A stretch of DNA of 64,000 bases from DASZBX01 sp035943635 (GTDB lineage: Bacteria > Actinomycetota > Actinomycetes > Streptomycetales > Catenulisporaceae): the NCBI GenBank assembly GCA_035943635.1, contig DASZBX010000105.1, positions 186,001 to 250,000 on the forward strand, written 5' to 3'. Made by a program: the position numbers and the translations under genes. Position 1 is the first letter of the stretch, and each line of letters opens with the position of its first letter. Below, piece by piece: positions 45,298-53,671 of the stretch. Under the pieces are notes generated by a model. It ran no database searches, had not been told where the DNA came from, and saw only the letters and a list, made by a program, of their open reading frames with translations.

Positions 45298-45795
45298 TCA
45301 GCTGCCGTACGGCCGCGCGGACAGCAGCTTGACGGTCATCTTGCTCCCGTTCGGCAGCTCGTACTGGCTGCTCTCGCCGATCTTGCGGCCGACCAGGGCC
45401 GCGCCCAGCGGGGATTGCGGCGAGTAGACCTCCATCGAGGCGCCGGCGTCCTCGCGCGAGCCGATCAGGAACTCCAGCGTGTCCTCGTCGTCCCCGTCGA
45501 AGGCCACCGTCACCACCATGCCCGGCGCGGCCACCCCGGTGACCGTCGGCGCGACCCCGACCTGGGCGTTCTCCAGCAGCTGGCGCAGCTGCAGGCGCCG
45601 GGCCTCCATCTTGCTCTGCTCCTCCTTGGCCGCGTGGTAGCCGCTGTTCTCCTTCAGGTCGCCCTCTTCGCGTGCGGCCTCGATGATTTTGGCGATGTCG
45701 ACCTGGCCTTGACCCTGGAGGTAATCCAGCTCGGCCTTGAGCCGGTCGTACGCTTCCTGAGTCAGCCAGGTGACGTTTGCGCTGGTCTGGGTCAC
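45298..45795 (-). CDS. greA: Transcription elongation factor GreA
   Basis: A 165-residue GreA. The N-terminal coiled coil carries the tip acids in EGDLKENSGYHAAKEEQS, and the C-terminal FKBP-like domain has YSPQSPLGAALVGRKIGE. GreA enters the polymerase secondary channel and stimulates cleavage of backtracked RNA. Length and motif order are normal. The neighbouring DUF4307 and mca genes form the order often seen in Streptomyces and relatives, so the region is conserved chromosome. Confidence 0.96.
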   Translation of the reverse strand: MTQTSANVTWLTQEAYDRLKAELDYLQGQGQVDIAKIIEAAREEGDLKENSGYHAAKEEQSKMEARRLQLRQLLENAQVGVAPTVTGVAAPGMVVTVAFDGDDEDTLEFLIGSREDAGASMEVYSPQSPLGAALVGRKIGESSQYELPNGSKMTVKLLSARPYGS

Positions 45796-46012
45796 GGGTG
45801 CTCCTATGTGTCAATGGGCACCGGCCGGCTCGCGAGGACTGTCGCGGCTGCCGGCCGGCCGGGCGGTCGGTTGAGAGCACGTGGCGGCAACCGGATGAAC
45901 GGGACTTTGCCACGAACTTACGAGATTACCAAGCGCGACCGACATGACCCGGCTCCCGACGGGCCGCGGCGCGAGCCGGGGCCGGGCGGGAGCGAAGGAG
46001 CGGGACCGCCGG

Positions 46013-46480
46013 TCAGCTGCCCTGGCAGGACTGGACGAGTGCGGAGCTGACGGAGGCCATACTCTCCGTCACCGAGACCGTGTAAACCTGCACGCTCTTG
46101 GCCCGTCCGGACGGCACCTGGACCGTGGCGCTGCCGATCACGTTGCCCTGGTAGTCCTCCACGGCCAGGACGCAGGTGGCCGACATGCTCGCCGCCTTGT
46201 CCACCTCGAACGTGATCTGCACCCCGTTGGTCGTCGGCACCGAGCTGATCAGCGTGCCCTGGATCGGCGGGTTCGCCTGCTCCCAGCCGATGTAGCCGAC
46301 CACCGCGCCGAGGATCGCCAGGCCCACGACGCCCAGCAGGATCTTGCGGGTCCGGGACATCCCGCCGCGCTGGTTGCCGTAGCGGTCCGCGTCGCGGTTG
46401 CCCGACTTGGCGCTCCGGGCTATCAGCTCGGTCAGGTCGGGCTTGTTGGATTTCGGGGTGGAGCCGGCGGTCTCGAACAT
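46013..46480 (-). CDS. DUF4307-family membrane protein
   Basis: A 155-residue protein with a basic cytoplasmic head, one transmembrane helix near residues 47-65 (ILLGVVGLAILGAVVGYIG) and an extracytoplasmic beta-rich domain (GVQITFEVDKAASMSATCVL, VQVYTVSVTESMASVSSALV) that ends with a second cysteine near SCQGS. This is the layout of DUF4307, a family usually found between greA and mca. Its function is unknown. It is divergent from mca and reads towards greA, 217 bases away. Confidence 0.87.
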   Translation of the reverse strand: MFETAGSTPKSNKPDLTELIARSAKSGNRDADRYGNQRGGMSRTRKILLGVVGLAILGAVVGYIGWEQANPPIQGTLISSVPTTNGVQITFEVDKAASMSATCVLAVEDYQGNVIGSATVQVPSGRAKSVQVYTVSVTESMASVSSALVQSCQGS

Positions 46481-46709
46481 GGCTGGCCTTCTGAGGTGGG
46501 TGGCGCCGGTGGGTATTTGGCATTTGCGTTACGGACACATTACCCGCACAAGGCATTATGCGCTCAAAGAATCGGTGACCGGCTTTCCGGAAGTTCGTGG
46601 TTCGCCCCGTGCATCCGCCACACTATAGATACGCAGACAATCTGTGATGCGCGCGGGGGGCGGTCCTTGATCCACTCCCGGCGGAACATAGCGCGAAGGA
46701 GAGCATTCC

Positions 46710-47573
46710 GTGGACCAGCACCTGCGGCTCATGGCGGTGCACGCCCACCCCGACGACGAGTCCTCGAAGGGGGCGGCCACGATGGCCAGATACGTCGCCG
46801 AGGGCGTGGAGGTGCTCGTGGTCACCTGCACCGGCGGCGAACGCGGGGACGTGCTCAACCCCCGGCTCAAGGACGACCTGGCACTCGCCGCGAACATCCA
46901 CGAGGTGCGCCGGGCCGAGATGGACCGGGCCCGGGAGATCCTGGGCGTGCGCCAGGCCTGGCTCGGCTTCGTCGACTCCGGGCTGCCCGAGGGCGACCCG
47001 CTGCCGCCGCTGCCGGAGGGCTGCTTCGGCCTGGAGAAGGTGGAGACGGCCGCCGAGCCGCTGGTCCGGCTGATCCGCGAGTTCCGCCCGCACGTGGTGA
47101 CCACCTACGACGAGAACGGCGGCTACCCGCACCCGGACCACATCCAGTGCCACCGGATCTCGGTCGAGGCCTTCGACGCGGCCGGGGACGCGGACCGTTA
47201 CCTCACCTCCGGCGAGCCCTGGCAGCCGCAGAAGCTCTACTACAACCAGACCTTCTCCCGGGAGCGGGTGCAGAAGCTGCACCAGGCGATGCTGGACCTC
47301 GGCCAGGAGTCGCCGTACGAGGGCTGGATCGAACGGATGGGCGACCGGCCCGAGCGCACCATCACCACGCACGTGCCCTGCGCCGAGTACTTCCCGCTCG
47401 CCGACGCGGCCCTGCTCGCCCACGCCACCCAGGTCGACCCGGACGGGCCGTGGTTCCGGGTGCCGATGGAGGTGCGCCAGCAGGTCTGGCCGACCGAGGA
47501 CTTCGAACTGGCCAAGTCGCTCGTGGACACCGTGGTCCCGGAGGACGACCTGTTCGCCGGGATCCGGGACTGA
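46710..47573 (+). CDS. mca: Mycothiol S-conjugate amidase
   Basis: A 287-residue PIG-L-family zinc amidase that cleaves mycothiol S-conjugates to a mercapturic acid and GlcN-inositol, part of detoxification. Zinc motif VHAHPDDESSKGAATM at the N-terminus, VTCTGGERGDVLNPRL, and YDENGGYPHPDHIQCHRIS with the third ligand; the K after SS is characteristic of Mca. It starts at a GTG preceded by AAGGAGAG. The paralogue MshB is 13 kb away. The acetylcysteine conjugates it releases would need an exporter, but which one is not shown by the sequence. Confidence 0.95.
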   Translation: MDQHLRLMAVHAHPDDESSKGAATMARYVAEGVEVLVVTCTGGERGDVLNPRLKDDLALAANIHEVRRAEMDRAREILGVRQAWLGFVDSGLPEGDPLPPLPEGCFGLEKVETAAEPLVRLIREFRPHVVTTYDENGGYPHPDHIQCHRISVEAFDAAGDADRYLTSGEPWQPQKLYYNQTFSRERVQKLHQAMLDLGQESPYEGWIERMGDRPERTITTHVPCAEYFPLADAALLAHATQVDPDGPWFRVPMEVRQQVWPTEDFELAKSLVDTVVPEDDLFAGIRD

Positions 47574-47602
47574 GCCGAGGTCGCAGCCCGGGTGCGGGCC
47601 CG

Positions 47603-47624
47603 GCCGCCGGCCGCGACCGGCGGC
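47603..47624 (+). terminator. Possible mca terminator
   Basis: GCCGCCGG and CCGGCGGC form a perfect eight-base stem with a six-base loop, 30 bases after the mca stop, inside a longer partial CCCGGGT pairing. Confidence 0.45.
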
Positions 47625-47714
47625 CGCCGCGCCATCCCGGGTACGGTGGCGAAACGGGACAAGGGTAACGTTGGCCCGGATTTCCCCACGACCGCTAAAG
47701 CAGGAGGACCGACA

Positions 47715-47900
47715 GTGGACCCGAACGATGTATCCCCGGGGTTGCTGGGCTTCATCATCGTCTGCATCATCGGCCTGGCCACCTGGTTCCTGCTGCGCAA
47801 CATGGCCAAGCACCTGCGGAAGCTGAACGAGAACCGGGTGGACCAGGACGAGGCCGAGCTGCCCGACCCGAACGACCGGAAAGTCAACGGCACGGCCTGA
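47715..47900 (+). CDS. Small single-helix membrane protein
   Basis: A 61-residue protein from the GTG at 47715, which has AGGAGG seven bases upstream; the long upstream frame has no such site. It is almost one helix (LLGFIIVCIIGLATWFLLRN) followed by a charged tail (HLRKLNENRVDQDEAELPDP). Small proteins like this often follow mca in actinomycetes. Its gene is 22 bases before the SARP-like regulator start, so it may be cotranscribed with it. Function unknown. Confidence 0.82.
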   Translation: MDPNDVSPGLLGFIIVCIIGLATWFLLRNMAKHLRKLNENRVDQDEAELPDPNDRKVNGTA

Positions 47901-47922
47901 GACGATCAGCCACAATGGGGGA

Positions 47923-50900
47923 GTGACGAAGCAGAGCGCGCACGCCGGGGCCGAGCCGATCGCCGGGCTGACGGTGGCGCTGCTGCGCGGCGTGGAGGCG
48001 ACGGTCGGCGGACCGCCCCGGGCCCGGGCGGCCGGCGGCCTGCCCGGCCCCGACCGGTCCGGGCAGCCGGTGGAGATCTCCGGCCGGCGGCTGCGCGCCC
48101 TGCTGGCCCTGCTGGCGCTGACCCCCGGGGTGGCCCGCCGGGCCGACTACCTGGCCGATCAGCTCTGGGACGGGCGCCCGCCCAGCGCCAACGCCCTGCA
48201 GGCCCTGGTCTCCCGGCTGCGCCGGGTGCTCGGCGCCGACGCCGTGGTCTCCCGGCCGACCGGCTACGCGCTCGCGGTCGATCCCGAGGCGGTGGACCTG
48301 GTCCGGTTCGACCGGCTGGTCCGGCAGGGCACCGGCCCGGCCGCCCGGCAGGCCCTGGCCCTGGCCGGCCCGGAGCCGCTGGCCGAGTTCGCCGACGTGC
48401 CCGACCTGGCCGACGAGGCCCGCCGGATCGAGGCCGACTGCTGGCGGCTGCGCGACCTGGTCCAGTCCGAACCTGATCCCGCCCCCGCCGACGCGGCGCC
48501 CGCGGCGGGCATACGTACCGGCCCGGCTCCGCGAAGACTGATCGGCCGGGACCGGCTGCTGGACGAACTCGGCGGCCGGCTGGCCGCGACCCGGCTGCTC
48601 ACCCTGGTCGGCGCCGGCGGCGCGGGGAAGACCTCGCTGGCCCGGCACCTGGCCTACCGCTGCGAGCAGGCCGCGTTCGTGGAGCTGGCCCCGGTCTCCG
48701 CGCCGGACGTGGCCGAGGAGGCGCTGGTCGCCGTCGGCGGCCGCGAGGTGGTGCTAAGCGAGCTGACCTGGACCGCCCCGGACGGCGTGGACGGGCGCGA
48801 GCCGGCCGGCGCCCGGGAGCGGCTGGCCGCGCTGATCGGCACCCGCCCGCTGCTGCTGGTGCTGGACAACTGCGAGCACGTGATCTCGGCCGCCGCGGAC
48901 CTGGCCGCCTATCTGCTGGACCGCTGCGCCGCGCTGACCATCCTGGCCACCAGCCGCGAGCCGCTGGCCATCCCGGGCGAGCTGCGCGAACCGGTGGACC
49001 CGCTGGTCGTGCCGCCGGCCGGCAGCGCGGCCGAGGAACTGGCCTGTTTCTCCGCGATGGAACTGCTGATCGAGCGCGGCCGCGCGGTCCGGCCCGGGGT
49101 GTCCGGGGCCGGGGAAGAGGGCGCGGCGCTGGCCGAGATCTGCCGCCGGCTGGACGGCATCCCGCTGGCCCTGGAGCTGGCCGCGGCCCGGTTCAACTCG
49201 CTCAGCCCGCGCCAGGTGGCCGACCGGCTGGACGACCGGTTCAGCCTGCTGACCAACGGGATGCGCACCGCGCTGCCCCGGCAGCAGACCCTGCGCGCGG
49301 TGGTGGACTGGAGCTGGGACCTGCTGGACCAGGCCGAGCGGGAGCTTTTGACGGTCGGCGCGGTGTTCCTGGGCGGGGCGACCTTCGAGGACCTGGAGGC
49401 GGTGTCCGGCACCGCGATCCTGGACCCGCTGGACCGGCTGGTGGCCAAGTCCCTGGTGGTGGCCGAGGACCGCGGCGGCCGGATGCGCTACCGGCTGCTG
49501 GAGACGATCCGGGAGTACGCGCTGGAGCGGCTGGCCGCGGCCGGGCTGGTCGACGCGGTCCGGGCCCGGCACGCCGAGCACTTCGCCCAGCTGGCCAAGA
49601 AGGCCGACCCGCAGCTGCGCGGCCCGGACCAGATGACCTGGCTGGCCCGGCTGGACATGGAACAGGACAACATCCGGGCCGCGCTGGCGGCCACGCTCGA
49701 CCTGGGCCTGCTGCAGACCGCGCTGACCATCTGCGGCCGGATGGCCTGGTACTCCCAGTTGCGCGGGCAGACCGACCTGCACGGGCTGACCACCCGGGCG
49801 GTGGCGATGGTCGAACGGCTGCCGGACCCGGAGCCGACCGAGGACCTGGGCCGCGCTTTCATGCTCAACGCGATGCTCGGCCTGGACAGCGGGATGTCCA
49901 CCGAGGACGCCGGGGCGATGCTGGGCCGGGCCCGGAAGATCTACCAGGAGCTCGGCGAGTACCACACGGTCTCGATCGCGCTGGACATCGCCTGGGCGAT
50001 GTTCCACGCCGAGTCCTTCCCGGAGGTGCTGGCCCGTTCGGACGCGGCCTGCGCGGCGGCCGGGGACGACTGGGGCCAGGCCGTGATCCGGATGATCTGG
50101 GTCCGGGTGGCCGCGGACGAGGACGTGGACCGGGCCGAGGAGCTCGGCCGCAGCTCGGTCGAGCTGTTCGGCCGGTGCGGGGACCGCTGGGGCCTGGCCA
50201 ACGGCGGGCAGGCGCTGGGCCTGGTGGAGAGCATCCGGGGCCGGCACGAGGCGGCGATCGAGGCTCTGGCCGAGGCGCTGGCGCACGCCCGGACCCTGGG
50301 CGCGGTCGACGACCAGGCCCAGGTGATGGCGCAGATCGCCTGCGAGTACGAGTACCTGGGCGATCCCGGGCGGGCGGACGAGCTGTTGCAGGAGACCGAG
50401 GAGTTCCTGAGCGCCTCCGGCCACCGGATGCCCCGGTCCATGCCCACGTATCTGCACGTCCTGAGCGCGCAGCTGTATCTGCAGCGCGGGGACTTGGCCG
50501 GGGCCGAGGCGGCCCTGGAGCTGGGCCGGGAGCTGGTCAACGACGGGCACTCGTTCGGTTTCCGGGTCCAGTTGGACACCCTGGCCGGGCTGCTGGCGGC
50601 CGAGGCCGGGGACCACCCGGCCGCGCTGGACTTCTTCGCCCGGGTGGTCGAGGAGGGCTCGAAGTTCCTGTTCGACCCGAGCGACCTGGCCGACTCGCTG
50701 GAGGGGATCGCGAACGTGGCGGTCCGGACCGGGCAGCCGGCGCTGGCCGCGCGACTGTTCGGCGCGGCGCTGGGCATGCGCCCGGCCCAGGCCGCCCGCA
50801 GCCGGGTCCGCCGGACCGCGGCCGAGGTGGAGGCCGCGGTGCGCGCGGCCCTGCCGCCGGACCAGGTCGAGGCCGCGTTCGCCGAGGGCGCCGCGCTGAC

Positions 50901-50955
50901 CGGGACGAAGGCGGCCGAGTTCGCGGCGGCCGCGATCGCGCAGCTGCGCGGCTGA
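47923..50955 (+). CDS. SARP-like transcriptional regulator with NB-ARC ATPase and TPR region
   Basis: A 1010-residue AfsR-like regulator from a GTG. An OmpR-type winged helix lies near residues 45-130 (RRLRALLALLALTPGVARRA, ALQALVSRLRRVLGADAVVS). The bacterial activation domain (BTAD) that normally follows is cut to about 60 residues. The NB-ARC ATPase follows from about 205: P-loop LVGAGGAGKTSLARHLA, Walker B LLLVLDNCEHVI, sensor ATSREPL, and LELAAARFNSLSPRQV. The C-terminal about 450 residues are helical TPR-like repeats. Such proteins switch transcription on in response to a ligand through ATP-driven assembly. Its position beside mca is common, but the targets are unknown. Confidence 0.88.
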   Translation: MTKQSAHAGAEPIAGLTVALLRGVEATVGGPPRARAAGGLPGPDRSGQPVEISGRRLRALLALLALTPGVARRADYLADQLWDGRPPSANALQALVSRLRRVLGADAVVSRPTGYALAVDPEAVDLVRFDRLVRQGTGPAARQALALAGPEPLAEFADVPDLADEARRIEADCWRLRDLVQSEPDPAPADAAPAAGIRTGPAPRRLIGRDRLLDELGGRLAATRLLTLVGAGGAGKTSLARHLAYRCEQAAFVELAPVSAPDVAEEALVAVGGREVVLSELTWTAPDGVDGREPAGARERLAALIGTRPLLLVLDNCEHVISAAADLAAYLLDRCAALTILATSREPLAIPGELREPVDPLVVPPAGSAAEELACFSAMELLIERGRAVRPGVSGAGEEGAALAEICRRLDGIPLALELAAARFNSLSPRQVADRLDDRFSLLTNGMRTALPRQQTLRAVVDWSWDLLDQAERELLTVGAVFLGGATFEDLEAVSGTAILDPLDRLVAKSLVVAEDRGGRMRYRLLETIREYALERLAAAGLVDAVRARHAEHFAQLAKKADPQLRGPDQMTWLARLDMEQDNIRAALAATLDLGLLQTALTICGRMAWYSQLRGQTDLHGLTTRAVAMVERLPDPEPTEDLGRAFMLNAMLGLDSGMSTEDAGAMLGRARKIYQELGEYHTVSIALDIAWAMFHAESFPEVLARSDAACAAAGDDWGQAVIRMIWVRVAADEDVDRAEELGRSSVELFGRCGDRWGLANGGQALGLVESIRGRHEAAIEALAEALAHARTLGAVDDQAQVMAQIACEYEYLGDPGRADELLQETEEFLSASGHRMPRSMPTYLHVLSAQLYLQRGDLAGAEAALELGRELVNDGHSFGFRVQLDTLAGLLAAEAGDHPAALDFFARVVEEGSKFLFDPSDLADSLEGIANVAVRTGQPALAARLFGAALGMRPAQAARSRVRRTAAEVEAAVRAALPPDQVEAAFAEGAALTGTKAAEFAAAAIAQLRG

Positions 50956-51026
50956 GGCGCGGGCGGACGAGTCCGCGGTCGGGTTTCTGCTGATTCCCGG
51001 CGCGGACGTGGGCCGGCCCCGTCGGG

Positions 51027-51746
51027 TCAGCTATCAGCCGGACCGGCCGTACTGCCGTCGTTGCCGGCCACGCTGGTCGGAGCCTTGGCCGCGGCGGCGG
51101 TTCCGGCCTCGGTTTCACCCTTCCGGCCGACCGACTCGTCCACGGCGAACATCAGCGCTTGGAACAGCACCGGGACGGTGCCCGGCGCATTCTCCTCGGA
51201 CTCCCGTTCGCTGTACTCGCTGATGACGGCGGTCACTTTCCGCCACAGCTCGGCGTAGTCCTCCGGCCGTAGCCGGAACGAGTTGTAGACGCCGCGGTAG
51301 CGCAGGTCCGGGCCGTCCTCGGCCGGTTGGAGCACGATCCGCCCGGCCCGCAGCTCGGTGAGCAGGTACTCCCGGGCCGCCTCGAGCGGGGCGGTGAGCG
51401 GGCCGGCCGCGTCGTCCGGGTCGATCTCGGCCAGCCCGAGCATGCCGCCGTCGATGGTCAGCCGCTTCTGGCTGGCCGCGTAGCGCTTCTCGATGATCCC
51501 GGAGACCACCCGGGTCTCGGCCACGTGGACCAGGCCGTGCTCCTCCAGCTGCTTCAGGTGCCGGTAGAGCTTGGTCTGGCCCTCGTCGAGTTCCTCGGCG
51601 ATCTCCCGGGCGGTCAGCGTGCGCAGCCCGCGCTGGGTCAGCGTGCGCAGGATCGCCAGCCGCATCGGCTCCATCAACGTCCGGGCCGTCTCCACATCGG
51701 TGACCTGCCGGTTCTCCAGGATTTCGACGGGGTTCAGGGCGTTCAC
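51027..51746 (-). CDS. ArsR-type winged-helix regulator
   Basis: A 239-residue regulator. The N-terminal winged helix (HTH_20 type) is LMEPMRLAILRTLTQRG, TAREIAEELDEGQTKLYRHL and KQLEEHGLVHVAET. The C-terminal 130 residues would bind a ligand or mediate dimerisation, and the last 25 are Ala/Thr-rich. It is divergent from a 38-codon gene with a near-perfect dyad in the gap, so autoregulation is likely. No metal-binding cysteine pair (ELCVCDL type) is present, so it does not look like a metal sensor. Confidence 0.9.
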   Translation of the reverse strand: MNALNPVEILENRQVTDVETARTLMEPMRLAILRTLTQRGLRTLTAREIAEELDEGQTKLYRHLKQLEEHGLVHVAETRVVSGIIEKRYAASQKRLTIDGGMLGLAEIDPDDAAGPLTAPLEAAREYLLTELRAGRIVLQPAEDGPDLRYRGVYNSFRLRPEDYAELWRKVTAVISEYSERESEENAPGTVPVLFQALMFAVDESVGRKGETEAGTAAAAKAPTSVAGNDGSTAGPADS

Positions 51747-51817
51747 GGCACTCCTCGGCTCTGCGCACGGTCTGCGGCGGGAAAAGGGCTTGCGGCACGT
51801 TCACGCCTCTGTCATCA

Positions 51818-51833
51818 TTCACTTCAGAGTGAA
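51818..51833. promoter_or_regulatory. Operator-like dyad between the ArsR-type gene and the 38-codon gene
   Basis: TTCACTTCAGAGTGAA is a perfect dyad of six-base arms around TCAG. A further pair ACGTTCAC (51798-51805) and GTGAACGT (51829-51836) extends it. It lies 72-87 bases upstream of the regulator start and 42-57 upstream of the small gene, a good position for a shared operator. Confidence 0.65.
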
Positions 51834-51874
51834 CGTCAACTCTAGCGGGAACATGCTCTCTGGGGAGAATAGCG

Positions 51875-51991
51875 ATGTCGGCTTTCCACTTCAACTACAC
51901 CACCACGACGTCCCGACAGCAGGAGATGCGTACCAAGGCCGACCGGGTCCGGCTGGTCAAGGCCGCGAAGAAGGTGCGCAAACAGCGATAG
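51875..51991 (+). CDS. 38-residue basic protein, divergent from the regulator
   Basis: A 38-codon gene reading MSAFHFNYTTTTSRQQEMRT then KADRVRLVKAAKKVRKQR and stop. GGGGAG seven bases before the ATG is a good ribosome site. It starts in the divergent promoter region of an ArsR-type gene with an operator-like dyad, and a perfect 15-base hairpin follows 60 bases after its stop, so it has all the parts of an independent transcription unit. The first half is polar and Thr-rich; the second half is a positively charged helix. The product is too short to assign a family; DNA, RNA or membrane binding are possibilities. Confidence 0.65.
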   Translation: MSAFHFNYTTTTSRQQEMRTKADRVRLVKAAKKVRKQR

Positions 51992-52051
51992 CGGCAGCGG
52001 GCGCAGACGCAGCAGCTCACGCGTCGCCCCTCGCGGATCCAACGAACGTCC

Positions 52052-52095
52052 CCGCGGCAGGCAGGGTTCCGGAATCCGGGCCCTGCCTGCCGCGG
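52052..52095 (+). terminator. Perfect terminator after the 38-codon gene
   Basis: CCGCGGCAGGCAGGG (52052-52066) and CCCTGCCTGCCGCGG (52081-52095) pair perfectly over 15 bases; the loop itself contains TCCGGA. It lies immediately before the truncated permease frame and would stop transcription into it. Confidence 0.88.
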
Positions 52096-52099
52096 TCCT

Positions 52100-53266
52100 G
52101 TGGCAAACCTGCGACTGGCCGACCCGGCCGCCGCACCCGCCTTCGAGCAGCGGTTCAGCCCCGGCCCGGACGCCACACCGCAGAACCTGCTCGCCGTCCA
52201 GTCCTGGCAGGACGTCGGCCAGAGCCTGGGCGACATCGCGGCCAAACAGCAGAGCCTGCTGCTGGTCTGCGCGACGCTGCTCGCCCTGTTCGGCATCACG
52301 AGCGTGACCGTGCTGGTCGGCGGCCGGCTGACCGAGCAGACCCGGCGGGTCGGCCTGCTGCGCGCGGTCGGCGCTACCCCGGCCCTGGTCGCCCTGGTGT
52401 TGCTGGCCGAGAACCTGTTCCTGGCCCTGCTGGCCGCCGCAGCCGGCCTGCTGGTCGGCTGGCTGGCCGCGCCGGTCGTCACCGATCCCAGCGCCGGGCT
52501 GCTCGGCACGGTCGGGTTCCCGCCGCTCCAGGCCGGCACGGTCGGCGCGGTCGTCGGCCTGGCGGTCCTGGTGGCGCTGGCCGCCTCGCTGCTGCCCGCG
52601 GTCCGCGCGACCCGGACCAGCCTGGTGCGCGCGATCGAGGACGCGGCCCGGGCCCCGCGCCGCCGCGGGCTGCTGATCGCGCTCTCGGCCCGGCTGCCGG
52701 TCCCGGCCCTGCTGGGTCTGCGGATGGCGGCGCGCCGCCCGCGCCGGTCCGTGCTCAGCGCGATCAGCATCGCGATCACGGTGGCCACGATCGTCACGGT
52801 GATGATCGCGTTCGCCGGCAGCCCGGGCTCAGTAGTGGACGGCTTCACCTCGCCGACTCCGCCGCGGAACCTGTTGCAGGAACACGTGATCCTGGCATTC
52901 ACGGCCGTGCTGGTGGTGCTCGCGGTGATCAACGTGGTCTTCATCACCTGGACCACGGCGCTGGACTCCCGGCGTCCGCCGGCCGTGGCCCGCGCGCTCG
53001 GCGCGAGTCCGGGGCAGGTGGCCGCCGGACTGTCCGCCGCGCAACTGGTGCCCGCGCTGGCCGGGTCGGTCCTGGGCGTGCCGCTGGGGTTCGGGCTCTT
53101 CGCGGCCGTGAACCACCACGGCTCCGGGCTGACCGTCCCGCCGGTGTGGTGGCTGGCCGGGTCGGTGCTCGGTGTCCTCGGGCTGCTCGCCCTGCTCAGC
53201 GCGATCCCGGCCCGGATCACCGCGCGACGTTCGGTCTCCGGGATTCTGCAGACCGAGACCGGGTGA
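52100..53266 (+). pseudogene. N-terminally truncated FtsX-like ABC permease
   Basis: 388 residues encoded without internal stops. They correspond to the C-terminal half of a large FtsX-like (MacB-related) permease: the end of the first extracytoplasmic domain, then helices QSLLLVCATLLALFGITSVT, LVLLAENLFLALLAAAAGLL, VGAVVGLAVLVALAASLLPA, a middle segment RMAARRPRRSVLSAISIAIT and four more helices. Full relatives are about twice as long and begin with a helix and a large MacB domain, absent here. The only start is a GTG right after a perfect terminator and without a clear ribosome site. No ATPase gene is nearby. It is probably a 5'-deleted remnant, though the open frame suggests recent loss. 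Confidence 0.7.
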
Positions 53267-53347
53267 GCGGTCGGGCGGCCGAGGGGCCCGAGTGCGTGTC
53301 CGGCCAGCCGGTTGCGGCCGACGGTCGCCGGGTCGCCGAGCCGCCGG

Positions 53348-53671
53348 TCAGGACACGTGCAGCAGCCGGAGGACCGCCGCGCACGCGGCCGCGGCGAGGA
53401 TGACCACCGGCAACGGCGCCTTCCGCCAGGCCAGCACGCCCGCGACGGCGACCCCGGCCGGGCGGGCGTATCCGGCGAAACCGTGCCCCTCGGTCAGCGC
53501 GGTGGTGGCCACGAGCGCGAGCAGCAGCACGTTCGCGGCCGTCTCGAGCAGCTGCCGGGCCCGGGGCGGGAACGAGATGCGGGCGTGCAGCAGCGGTCCG
53601 GCCAGGCGGATCGCGTACGTTCCGCCGGCCAGTGCGAGCATCGCGCCGAGGACGAGCGGCCGGGTCAGCAT
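53348..53671 (-). CDS. azlD: Branched-chain amino acid exporter small subunit AzlD
   Basis: A 107-residue protein with about four helices (LVLGAMLALAGGTYAIRLAG, LLETAANVLLLALVATTALT, PLPVVILAAAACAAVLRLL). The sequence around TYAIRLAG and the size match AzlD, which works with AzlC to export branched-chain amino acids or related compounds. Its ATG shares one base with the azlC stop (TGATG). Confidence 0.88.
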   Translation of the reverse strand: MLTRPLVLGAMLALAGGTYAIRLAGPLLHARISFPPRARQLLETAANVLLLALVATTALTEGHGFAGYARPAGVAVAGVLAWRKAPLPVVILAAAACAAVLRLLHVS

